A stretch of 22,504 nucleotides of DNA from a bacterium. GTDB lineage: Bacteria > Bacillota_I > Bacilli_A > RFN20 > CAG-826. The DNA lies in NCBI GenBank assembly GCA_004561785.1, contig SFUB01000013.1:1-22504 (forward strand). The letters are read 5' to 3'. Positions 8,659-14,596 of this stretch are shown piece after piece. The position numbers were made by a program, and so were the translations under genes. Numbering within the stretch: the stretch's first letter is position 1; each line of letters begins with the position of its first letter. Below the pieces are notes generated by a model. The model searched no databases. It was not told the DNA's origin and saw nothing but the letters and a program-made list of their open reading frames with translations.

Positions 8659-8684
8659 AAAGAAGCATTGGCTTTCAATGCTTC
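8657..8684 (-). terminator. Rho-independent terminator of rpsP-trmD operon
   Basis: Read on the minus strand, GAAGCATTG, loop AAAGC and CAATGCTTC form a perfect 9-bp stem followed by TTTTT. The upstream arm contains the last trmD codons and its stop, so the terminator partly overlaps the coding sequence. Confidence 0.88.
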
Positions 8685-9448
8685 ATGAACTTCTTCCCTT
8701 TTTCCAGGGCTGTTTTTTCCCATTTTGGGGTTTCGTCAGATTCGAGTTCCGCAAGGAGTTTTTTGTCTTGCTTGCTGAGGGAAATTTTGGCAAAAAGGTC
8801 AGGCCGGTATTTCCTTGTAAGGCTCAAGGATTGCTTCCTTCTCCATTTTTCGATGGCTTGGTGGTTTCCACAATAGAGGATGTCCGGAATAGTTTGCCCA
8901 TCGTATTCGTAGGGTTCCGTGAATTGCGGGTATTCCAGCAGATCGTTATTGAAGGATTCGTCGGTCAGCGAATCTTTGCTGATCGCACCATCGAGCAAAC
9001 GGATCACGGAATCGGCGATGGCCATGGCCGGGATTTCGCCTCCTGTCAAAACATAATCCCCGATGGAGACAAGCTCATCGACATAGGAGTTCACCCTTTC
9101 GTCGATGCCTTCATAATGGCCGCAAATGATGACTAAATCCTCTAATTGAGCGAACCTTTGCGCTGTTTTTTGATTATAGGTTCCGCCTCTAGGAGACATC
9201 AAAATCACGTGGGATGACGGGGTTTTGTTCGCATTTAAGGCGTCTACGATCGGTTGGCACTTTTCAATGAGACCCGCTCCGCCGCCCACCGGAGGGGTGT
9301 CCGTCCTTCCGTATTTGTCTTTCGTATAGTCGCGGATATTGACGACTTTCAAAGTCGCGACCCCCTTCCCCAAGGCCCGCTTCATGATTGAGTTCGTGGC
9401 AAAGCCCTCGAACATCTCCGGGAACAGAGTCAAAATCGTGATGTTCAT
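8675..9448 (-). CDS. trmD: tRNA (guanine-N1-)-methyltransferase TrmD
   Basis: TrmD methylates G37 of tRNAs next to the anticodon using S-adenosylmethionine, preventing +1 frameshifting. The 257-residue protein has the SPOUT trefoil-knot motifs GHYEGIDERV (110-119) and SIGDYVLTGGE (128-138), and the Arg of VIRLLDG (R150). The usual DDxPYGGGxGM is changed to TDTPPVGGGAGL, and the DSF motif holding the catalytic Asp (Asp169 in E. coli numbering) reads ESF (E164). Acidic character is kept, and I believe Glu occurs in other Bacillota, so activity is likely. The C-terminal tail (ETPKWEKTALEKGKK) is slightly longer than usual. It overlaps rimM by 4 nt and ends in the terminator stem. Confidence 0.95.
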   Translation of the reverse strand: MNITILTLFPEMFEGFATNSIMKRALGKGVATLKVVNIRDYTKDKYGRTDTPPVGGGAGLIEKCQPIVDALNANKTPSSHVILMSPRGGTYNQKTAQRFAQLEDLVIICGHYEGIDERVNSYVDELVSIGDYVLTGGEIPAMAIADSVIRLLDGAISKDSLTDESFNNDLLEYPQFTEPYEYDGQTIPDILYCGNHQAIEKWRRKQSLSLTRKYRPDLFAKISLSKQDKKLLAELESDETPKWEKTALEKGKKFMKH

Positions 9449-9954
9449 AGAAGACCCTCAATGGGTTCGATGACGATTCTCTTGTTTGCGGTGTCCACGG
9501 TTTTGACAAACTGATCGACGAAGGGGACAAAGAAATCCTTTTGCTCTTCCCTCTTCACGCGGAGGGTCCAGGTTGGGGAATAAGAGAAGACGTCCTTTAC
9601 TTCGCCAAGTTTCTTGCCTTCTTGATCGAAGACTTCACACCCCAGGAGGTCGGCGATCCTGTAATGGTCTTCCGGGATGGGGGCTTCATCCTTGTTGATG
9701 TCGATGTCCCATTTCAAATAGGATTCTGCCTGCTCGATGGAGGTGATTTCCTCGAAGCCCAAGATAAAGACGTTGGCCTGTTGCCGGCAATAAGATAAGG
9801 TAACGTCTAAGCGTTCTCCTGTTTTTTCGTTATGGAGAGTCAGTTTCCTTCTAAGTTGGAAACGTTCTTCCGGAAAGGAAGTCAGGCTGTAGCAGCGAAA
9901 TAGGCCTTTGAGGCCATGGGTTCCTAAGATTTTTGCGATAGTTACGTATTCCAT
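9445..9954 (-). CDS. rimM: Ribosome maturation factor RimM
   Basis: RimM binds ribosomal protein S19 and assists maturation of the 30S head and 16S rRNA processing. The 169 residues fit the family. The N-terminal RimM barrel starts with AKILGTHGLKG (compare the family GxxxxxHGxxG) and carries the FILGFEEI strand. The C-terminal PRC barrel contains YRIADLLGCEVFD, LGEVKDVFSYSPTWTLRV and the end FVPFVDQFVKTVD. No good Shine-Dalgarno is seen; a small hairpin lies just upstream between khpA and rimM. It sits between khpA and trmD, the standard order. Confidence 0.94.
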   Translation of the reverse strand: MEYVTIAKILGTHGLKGLFRCYSLTSFPEERFQLRRKLTLHNEKTGERLDVTLSYCRQQANVFILGFEEITSIEQAESYLKWDIDINKDEAPIPEDHYRIADLLGCEVFDQEGKKLGEVKDVFSYSPTWTLRVKREEQKDFFVPFVDQFVKTVDTANKRIVIEPIEGLL

Positions 9955-9969
9955 TTTAGAAAGAAACGG

Positions 9970-9985
9970 CGGGAATTACTTCCCG
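9970..9985 (-). promoter_or_regulatory. Intercistronic hairpin at khpA stop
   Basis: CGGGAA, four bases, TTCCCG forms a perfect 6-bp stem with the khpA stop codon in the loop, 16 nt before the rimM start. There is no T run, so it is not a classical terminator. It might affect rimM translation or 3'-end stability of partial transcripts. Confidence 0.35.
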
Positions 9986-10272
9986 TCGTCCTCTAGGTTG
10001 TCTTTTTTCTCTTCATTGAAGCTTTCAAACTTCAAATGAATGCGGGTGTTGGTGTCATCGGCCTTAGAGGCGATGCCAATCACTTCGCGAAGGGCATTGG
10101 CGACGACTCCGCGCTTGCCGATGAGGCGGGCGGTGTCATCGTCTTCCGCGACGATCAAGACGGTAACGTTGCGGTCGTTTCCACCGGGAAGCTCACGGAT
10201 CATGACGGATTCGGGCTTCTCGATGAGGGGATCGATGATGGGGTGGAGCAGAGCTGCGTAATCCCTATCCAT
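9976..10272 (-). CDS. khpA: KH-domain RNA-binding protein KhpA
   Basis: KhpA (YlqC) is a small RNA-binding protein which in Gram-positives pairs with KhpB/Jag and influences cell elongation and small-RNA function. The 98-residue protein is one KH domain with the GxxG loop as IGKRG (51-55). It is followed by VVANALREVIGIASK, the strand TNTRIHLKFES, and an acidic tail (NEEKKDNLEDDGK) longer than in Bacillus. Three bases separate it from rpsP, and AAGG in that junction is a weak Shine-Dalgarno. Order rpsP-khpA-rimM-trmD is the usual one, supporting the name. Confidence 0.92.
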   Translation of the reverse strand: MDRDYAALLHPIIDPLIEKPESVMIRELPGGNDRNVTVLIVAEDDDTARLIGKRGVVANALREVIGIASKADDTNTRIHLKFESFNEEKKDNLEDDGK

Positions 10273-10275
10273 TCC

Positions 10276-10557
10276 TTATTTGCCTTCTTTCTTGACTTTG
10301 CTTTCGGCAAACTTGGTCATGATGCCTTTGCGGCTGAGCATGGCGCGAACGGAATCCGAGGGGATGGCGCCGTTCTTGAGCCATTTCATGGCAAGTTCTT
10401 CGTTGATGTCGGCGCTCTCAACTCCGTTAACGGGATCGTAGGTGCCGATTTGCTCGATGTAACGTCCATCGCGGGCGAAACGGGAGTCGGCGGCAACGAT
10501 GCGGTAGAAGGGGTCTTTGTGACGGCCGATGCGGGTCAACCTAAGTTTAACAGACAT
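10276..10557 (-). CDS. rpsP: 30S ribosomal protein S16
   Basis: S16 is an early 30S assembly protein. The 93 residues match the family: the start MSVKLRLTRIGRHKDPFYRI, then VAADSRFARDGRYIEQIGTYD, the AMKWLKNGAIPSDSV motif and a basic tail. The open frame extends upstream to 10611, but the ATG at 10557 is chosen because it gives the conserved S16 N-terminus and is preceded by AAAGGAG at 9-nt spacing. It heads the minus-strand operon rpsP-khpA-rimM-trmD behind a good promoter. In related Bacilli this operon points the same way as ffh and rplS; here it is reversed. Confidence 0.97.
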   Translation of the reverse strand: MSVKLRLTRIGRHKDPFYRIVAADSRFARDGRYIEQIGTYDPVNGVESADINEELAMKWLKNGAIPSDSVRAMLSRKGIMTKFAESKVKKEGK

Positions 10558-10582
10558 GGTGTAATTCTCCTTTGCGGGCATT

Positions 10583-10611
10583 ACTTTAGTAAATGGCAGA
10601 AGCTCTGTCAA
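10583..10611 (-). promoter_or_regulatory. Promoter of rpsP operon
   Basis: On the minus strand TTGACA (10611-10606), a 17-nt spacer and TAAAGT (10588-10583, four of six consensus positions) precede the rpsP Shine-Dalgarno. Transcription would start about 20 nt before the ATG, so unlike topA or pyrH this gene has a normal short leader. Confidence 0.7.
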
Positions 10612-10684
10612 GCAAAAATGCTTAACAGCCTATATTTTGATTTTCGGGGCTCCGGAATCCGATGGATTGACCAATCGGTTCTCC

Positions 10685-10713
10685 TTGCCACGCCTAAGGC
10701 GGAAGAGTATATT
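10685..10713 (+). promoter_or_regulatory. Promoter of rplS
   Basis: TTGCCA (10685-10690), a 17-nt spacer and TATATT (10708-10713) form a good vegetative promoter. It predicts a leader of about 90 nt before rplS. A second TATATT at 10631 has no matching -35 and is less likely. Confidence 0.7.
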
Positions 10714-10719
10714 TCTCAT

Positions 10720-10810
10720 TGCGTCGAAAGACGATACGCAGGCTCCGCTGTCCTCGTCACGGATTATGAACCTGAAGAGAAACCTAAAAGCTGAAAAGGA
10801 GGAAGCTATC
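10720..10810 (+). promoter_or_regulatory. Structured 5' leader of rplS, possible L19 leader
   Basis: The predicted leader begins with CGTC-GAAA-GACG, a 4-bp stem capped by a GNRA tetraloop (10722-10733). It overlaps an alternative 5-bp pairing TGCGT (10720-10724) with ACGCA (10736-10740), so two mutually exclusive hairpins are possible. It ends with the strong Shine-Dalgarno AAGGAGG (10796-10802). Bacillus rplS is known to have an autoregulatory L19 leader; whether this is a homologue cannot be decided by eye. Confidence 0.4.
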
Positions 10811-11158
10811 ATGAACAACCAACTCGTGAAAGAAATTACCGCCCGTCAGCTGCGCCATGACATTCCCGAATTCAACTCCGGCGACACCGTCCGCGTGTTT
10901 GTCCGTATTGTTGAAGGCAAAAAGGAACGTCTTCAGATCTTCGAAGGTGTTGTGATGCAACGCCGCGGTGGTGGAATCGCTGAGACCTTCACCGTTCGCA
11001 AGATCTCGTCTGGTATCGGTGTGGAACGCACTTGGGCCGTCAACGCCCCCTCGATCGCCAAGATCGAAGTGGTCCGCAAAGGCAAAGTCCGCCGCAACAA
11101 GATCACCTACATGCGCAAGCTCTCTGGCAAGGCCGCTCGTATCAAAGAGGCCGAGTAA
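10811..11158 (+). CDS. rplS: 50S ribosomal protein L19
   Basis: L19 lies at the 30S-50S interface. The 115 residues match the family: MNNQLVKEITARQLRHDIPE, the barrel strand GDTVRVFVRIVEGKKERLQ, FEGVVMQRRGGGI, ETFTVRKISSGIGVERTWAV and the basic C-terminus RRNKITYMRKLSGKAARI. The ATG is set by AAGGAGG at 8-nt spacing. It is transcribed alone between its own promoter and a strong terminator. The usual upstream neighbour trmD is at the far end of the inverted block, so rplS has become divergent from rpsP. Confidence 0.98.
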   Translation: MNNQLVKEITARQLRHDIPEFNSGDTVRVFVRIVEGKKERLQIFEGVVMQRRGGGIAETFTVRKISSGIGVERTWAVNAPSIAKIEVVRKGKVRRNKITYMRKLSGKAARIKEAE

Positions 11159-11187
11159 GCCGCGCGAAAAGCAATCATTCAGTGACG

Positions 11188-11213
11188 AGGCCCCCTATTG
11201 GGGGCCTTTTTTT
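11188..11213 (+). terminator. Rho-independent terminator after rplS
   Basis: AGGCCCCC, loop TATT, GGGGGCCT and a run of seven T: a perfect 8-bp GC-rich stem. It separates rplS from lepB. Confidence 0.95.
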
Positions 11214-11229
11214 ACCATCATTCTGTCTT

Positions 11230-11235
11230 TATAAT
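11230..11235 (+). promoter_or_regulatory. Candidate -10 box of lepB operon
   Basis: Perfect TATAAT ending 11 nt before the lepB ATG. The -35 region is only a T run. With the usual 6-8 nt to the start site, the leader is 5 nt or less and has no Shine-Dalgarno, pointing to a leaderless message. Confidence 0.6.
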
Positions 11236-11245
11236 CACTTCATAT

Positions 11246-12184
11246 ATGCCTGATGACTACCTAGAAACAAAAGGGGAGCTGAACGGAGATCTCAATCCGA
11301 AAAAGCCAAAGAAGAAGACCCGCTGGTGGCAAGTCCTTTTGAATGTGGCCTTGATCGTGGTCCTGGTTGGGGTCGTCGCCATTTCGGTGAATGTAGTCTA
11401 CTTAAGCGTCAATTACGGGGGCGCATTCTTCGTGGATGGCGCCTCCATGTATCCCACCCTCAATAAAGATGGCCTCATCCGGAATTCGGACGGTTCCTAC
11501 CGTCCCATAACCTGGAAGGACGCCGTCCAGCATGAGGGCGACTACGTGGATTACGGATGGGCCCGCATGGGGGATAGGGGCATTTCCGATCTTCATCGTT
11601 TCGATGTCGTGATCACTTATTACCGGAATGATTACATCAGCAAAAGCGGCGAAGACCACACGCTAAAATCAGGTGCCTCTTTGAAAATCAAAAGAATCTT
11701 AGCTTTGCCGGGAGAAACCTTGCAAATCCTCCCCGTTTATGATGAAAACGGCAATTTAACAACCCCCTGGGGAAACATGGTGATCACTATGGTGGATGGG
11801 CGGGTTAAAACCTATGCCTCTTACTATCAATTCTCCGATTTCGAGAACGTAGAGGGTGAAACCTACCGGAGCAAGGTGACCGCAGCCAATCAAACAGTTG
11901 GGCCCATTACCTTGAAAGACGATGAGTATTTCGTCGCGGGTGACAATCGCGCCGCCCATTTTTCCAGCGATTCCAGAGGGTCGGACGTTGGCCCCGTTCC
12001 GTCTTATTGCCTTCAAGGGAAGGCTTATCTGATCACCGGCTTAAGGAGACTCTCCCAAGATGCGAATGGCGCTTATAGCCCCGTTTTCGCTTTGGATAGG
12101 GTTCGCCCTTTCTGGAATTATTCGCATTTGGACCCGCAGCCCTTCGAAAGTACCTTAATCGGCGTGGAGGATGCACATGCCTAA
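11246..12184 (+). CDS. lepB: Type I signal peptidase
   Basis: Signal peptidase I removes signal peptides from exported proteins at the outer face of the membrane. The 312-residue protein has a charged N-terminus rich in K (17-24, PKKPKKK), one membrane segment (about 29-55), the catalytic Ser in GASMYPTL (S67), the catalytic Lys in IKRILALPGE (K149) and box E GDNRAAHFSSDSRGSD. It is much longer than Bacillus SipS because of insertions between the Ser and Lys motifs and before box E. The ATG at 11246 is preferred to an upstream in-frame ATG at 11198, which lies in the terminator and before the -10 box. It overlaps rbgA by 8 nt and heads lepB-rbgA-rnhB-dprA. Confidence 0.95.
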   Translation: MPDDYLETKGELNGDLNPKKPKKKTRWWQVLLNVALIVVLVGVVAISVNVVYLSVNYGGAFFVDGASMYPTLNKDGLIRNSDGSYRPITWKDAVQHEGDYVDYGWARMGDRGISDLHRFDVVITYYRNDYISKSGEDHTLKSGASLKIKRILALPGETLQILPVYDENGNLTTPWGNMVITMVDGRVKTYASYYQFSDFENVEGETYRSKVTAANQTVGPITLKDDEYFVAGDNRAAHFSSDSRGSDVGPVPSYCLQGKAYLITGLRRLSQDANGAYSPVFALDRVRPFWNYSHLDPQPFESTLIGVEDAHA

Positions 12185-13034
12185 AGAAAAAGAAGTCCAT
12201 TTCTTTCCCGGTCACATGGCCAGGGCGTTGCGCGAGATGGACGGCTATTTGAAAGTCATCGATTTGGTGGTGGAGGTTTTGGATAGCCGTGCCCCCTTAT
12301 CGAGCGAGAACCCCCTTTTGCGGGGAAAGCTTTCCAATAAAGCCACCATCCACCTTCTTTCCAAATCCGATTTCTCGGATCCTGACGTTACGGAGTCTTG
12401 GCTTGAGTTCTACCGCCGGAAAGGCGAAAGGGCCATCGCCGGGAATCTGAAAAAAGCCAACTTCCTCTCCCTTTTGAAAACTTCCTCCAATGACATGCTT
12501 TCAAAGAAACGCGAAAAGGAAAAGAAGTTCGGGATGAAGCCTCAGCCCATCCGCGTGATGGTAGTGGGCATCCCAAACGTAGGCAAATCCACCTTGATCA
12601 ATAACCTGCGCGGCAAGAAAGTCGCGGTGGTCGGCAATAAAGCCGGAGTCACCCGCTCGGAGCAGTGGATTAAGCTTTCTGAGGATTTCATCTTGCTAGA
12701 CACTCCAGGGGTCCTCCCCATGAACTATCCAGATAAAAGCCAAGCGATCCGTTTGGCGTTATTGGGCTCTATGCGTGAAGAGGTCTTGCCTACGCATGAT
12801 TTGGCGTGCGTTTTGCTGGATTATTTGGGCCAAAACTATCCCGATTCCTTGGTGGACCGATTCTCTATTTCCAACATCCAAAGCGCCGAAAAAGATCAGG
12901 TTTTGCGGTCAATTGCCTTAAAACGCGGACTTTTGGAAAAAGGAGAGCCTTCTTTGGAAAAGGCTTCCTATTTGCTGATCAAAGAATTCAAAGACGGGAT
13001 TCTCGGGAGGATCTCTTTGGAGAGGCCGGCATAA
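12177..13034 (+). CDS. rbgA: Ribosome biogenesis GTPase RbgA (YlqF)
   Basis: RbgA is a circularly permuted GTPase required for late 50S assembly in Bacillus. The 285-residue protein shows FFPGHMARALREM at the N-terminus and G motifs in permuted order: G4 at 62-65, G1 GIPNVGKSTLINN (131-143), and G3 DTPGVL (175-180). The C-terminal ANTAR-like helical domain follows. G4 reads SKSD rather than the canonical NKxD, so the residue contacting guanine is changed at its first position. The ATG at 12177 is chosen because GGAGG (12166-12170) is spaced 6 nt from it but is adjacent to the ATG at 12171. It overlaps lepB and is followed by rnhB, the standard Bacillota order. Confidence 0.94.
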   Translation: MPKEKEVHFFPGHMARALREMDGYLKVIDLVVEVLDSRAPLSSENPLLRGKLSNKATIHLLSKSDFSDPDVTESWLEFYRRKGERAIAGNLKKANFLSLLKTSSNDMLSKKREKEKKFGMKPQPIRVMVVGIPNVGKSTLINNLRGKKVAVVGNKAGVTRSEQWIKLSEDFILLDTPGVLPMNYPDKSQAIRLALLGSMREEVLPTHDLACVLLDYLGQNYPDSLVDRFSISNIQSAEKDQVLRSIALKRGLLEKGEPSLEKASYLLIKEFKDGILGRISLERPA

Positions 13035-13036
13035 GA

Positions 13037-13657
13037 ATGCTGAAAAAGGAAAAAGAATTCTACACGGAGGAAGTCCGTTTCATTGTCGGGACGGACGAGG
13101 CGGGGAGAGGCCCTTTGGCAGGTCCGGTCTGCGCGGCCGCCGTTTTGTTCCCGCCAGAATTCTCCTGGGAGGAGATCAATGACTCAAAACAGCTAACCAT
13201 GAGGAAGCGCGAGAGCCTCTATCGAATGATCGAGGAGAACGCTTTGGGGTTCGGTATCGCCATGGTCTCAGCCCCGGATATCGATCGGCTGAATATCTAC
13301 GAAGCCACCAAAGTCGCCATGAAGCATGCGATTTCCGAGATTCACCATCCTTATCAGCTTATTCTTTCCGACGCCATGCCCTTATCTGATTTGCCCGCGC
13401 CCGTAGTTCCAATCATAAAAGGCGATGCCCAATGCCTGAATATCGCCGCCGCTTCGATCCTGGCCAAGGTGACTCGTGACCGGTATATGGTTCAGCTGGA
13501 AAATCTCTATCCCATGTTCTCCTTTTCGAAGCACAAGGGTTATGGAACCAAAGCCCATTTGGAAGAACTCGCCAAAAACGGGCCCATCGAGGGGATCCAC
13601 CGCAAAAGTTTTGCTCCGGTCGCCCACTACAAAGACATTCAGCTGAAGCTTTTCTGA
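13037..13657 (+). CDS. rnhB: Ribonuclease HII
   Basis: RNase HII cleaves RNA in RNA-DNA hybrids and starts removal of single ribonucleotides from DNA. The 206 residues fit the family. Active-site motifs: GTDEAGRGPLAGPV (D20, E21), the Asp of LSDAMPL (D112) and GDAQCLNIAAASILAKVTRD (D130). The conserved substrate-binding end KHKGYGTKAH is present. The open frame extends back to 12806, but that part runs over rbgA in another frame; the ATG at 13037, 2 nt after the rbgA stop and with GGAGAGG upstream, gives the normal length. Confidence 0.95.
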   Translation: MLKKEKEFYTEEVRFIVGTDEAGRGPLAGPVCAAAVLFPPEFSWEEINDSKQLTMRKRESLYRMIEENALGFGIAMVSAPDIDRLNIYEATKVAMKHAISEIHHPYQLILSDAMPLSDLPAPVVPIIKGDAQCLNIAAASILAKVTRDRYMVQLENLYPMFSFSKHKGYGTKAHLEELAKNGPIEGIHRKSFAPVAHYKDIQLKLF

Positions 13658-13708
13658 TTTCTCGTCGAAAGCAAGGATTCCCCTTTAGAAGAAGGAGGGG
13701 GTATCACC

Positions 13709-14497
13709 ATGACAGCTCGAGAACTTCTTCTTTACATCAGCCATCGGCACGGAGGGGAATGGACCGCGATGATGCGGGCCATCAAAGCCAAAGAAACCGT
13801 CAGTTCACAAGAAGTGACGGACTTCGCGTCCACGCACAAACGCAACTACATCACGCTTTTGGATCCGGAATACCCGGAGTCTTTGAAGGAAATCGTCCAG
13901 CCTCCTTTGGTTCTCTATTACAAAGGGAATTTGGATTTGATCCGCGACATGAACCGTTCCGTCACCCTCGTGGGGTCAAGGGACTGCACTTCCTATGGGC
14001 TAGCAAGGAGCCGCGAAATCGCGGAAGGGTTGGCTCAAAAAGGCGTCACCGTCGTCTCGGGGCTTGCCAAAGGAATTGACGCCGCCGCGATCAAAGGGGC
14101 AGTTGACCGCGGAAAGGCGGTCGGGGTCCTCGGCAACGGATTAGATTATTACTATCCCGCGGAGAACCGGCTTCTTCAGGAGGAAGTCGCGGAGAAGGGG
14201 CTTTTGCTCAGCGAATATCCGGACGGCGTCAAACCGGAGAAACGCCATTTTCCGGATCGAAACCGAATCTTGGCTGGGCTAAGCTGTTTGACTTTGCTTG
14301 GCGGGTCCAAAAGCCATAGCGGCACTTTGATCACGGCTGGGTTCGCTCTCGACTTCGGAAGGGATGTCGCCTGTTTGCCTTATCGGGCGGACGAGGACAG
14401 CGGCAATAATCTGCTCATCCAAACCGGGGCATGCTTAGTTCAAAACACGGAAGATGTTCTCGACCTGATGCCCGCTTTCAAACAAAAGAAAAAATAA
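13709..14497 (+). CDS. dprA: DNA processing protein DprA (Smf)
   Basis: DprA binds incoming single-stranded DNA in natural transformation and loads RecA, though it is also present in many bacteria not known to transform. The 262-residue protein has the extended Rossmann core: GSRDCTSYG (89-97), VVSGLAKGIDAAA (115-127), GLDYYYPAENR (144-154), FPDRNRILAGLS (181-192), SGTLITAGFALDFGR and NNLLIQTGA. The usual EA in the strand after the RNR motif is replaced by GG, and the usual PG after the GR motif by PY. No C-terminal winged-helix domain is present. AGGAGGG precedes the ATG. It ends the lepB operon; no other competence gene is in the window. Confidence 0.93.
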   Translation: MTARELLLYISHRHGGEWTAMMRAIKAKETVSSQEVTDFASTHKRNYITLLDPEYPESLKEIVQPPLVLYYKGNLDLIRDMNRSVTLVGSRDCTSYGLARSREIAEGLAQKGVTVVSGLAKGIDAAAIKGAVDRGKAVGVLGNGLDYYYPAENRLLQEEVAEKGLLLSEYPDGVKPEKRHFPDRNRILAGLSCLTLLGGSKSHSGTLITAGFALDFGRDVACLPYRADEDSGNNLLIQTGACLVQNTEDVLDLMPAFKQKKK

Positions 14498-14509
14498 TCG
14501 TAAGGCCCT

Positions 14510-14532
14510 TATAAATAATTACTTTATTTATA
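14510..14532 (+). repeat. AT-only inverted repeat between dprA and topA
   Basis: TATAAATAA and TTATTTATA form a perfect 9-bp inverted repeat around TTACT. It has no following T run, so it is a weak terminator at best. It lies 26 nt before the topA -35 hexamer, where a regulator could bind. Composition is strikingly AT-rich for this region. Confidence 0.45.
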
Positions 14533-14558
14533 TAGGTATTTATGCATCATCCGAACCT

Positions 14559-14586
14559 TTGACAAGCGAAAAAAAGCGCCTATATT
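14559..14586 (+). promoter_or_regulatory. Strong promoter of topA operon
   Basis: Perfect TTGACA (14559-14564), a 16-nt spacer and TATATT (14581-14586). The -10 box ends 11 nt before the topA ATG, so the transcript should have at most a few leader bases. No Shine-Dalgarno is present. Confidence 0.85.
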
Positions 14587-14596
14587 TTCCCCGATT

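Noticed and set aside
11198..11245. N-terminal extension of lepB from an earlier ATG
   Set aside because: It would start inside the rplS terminator and before the -10 box; the ATG at 11246 fits a normal N-terminus.
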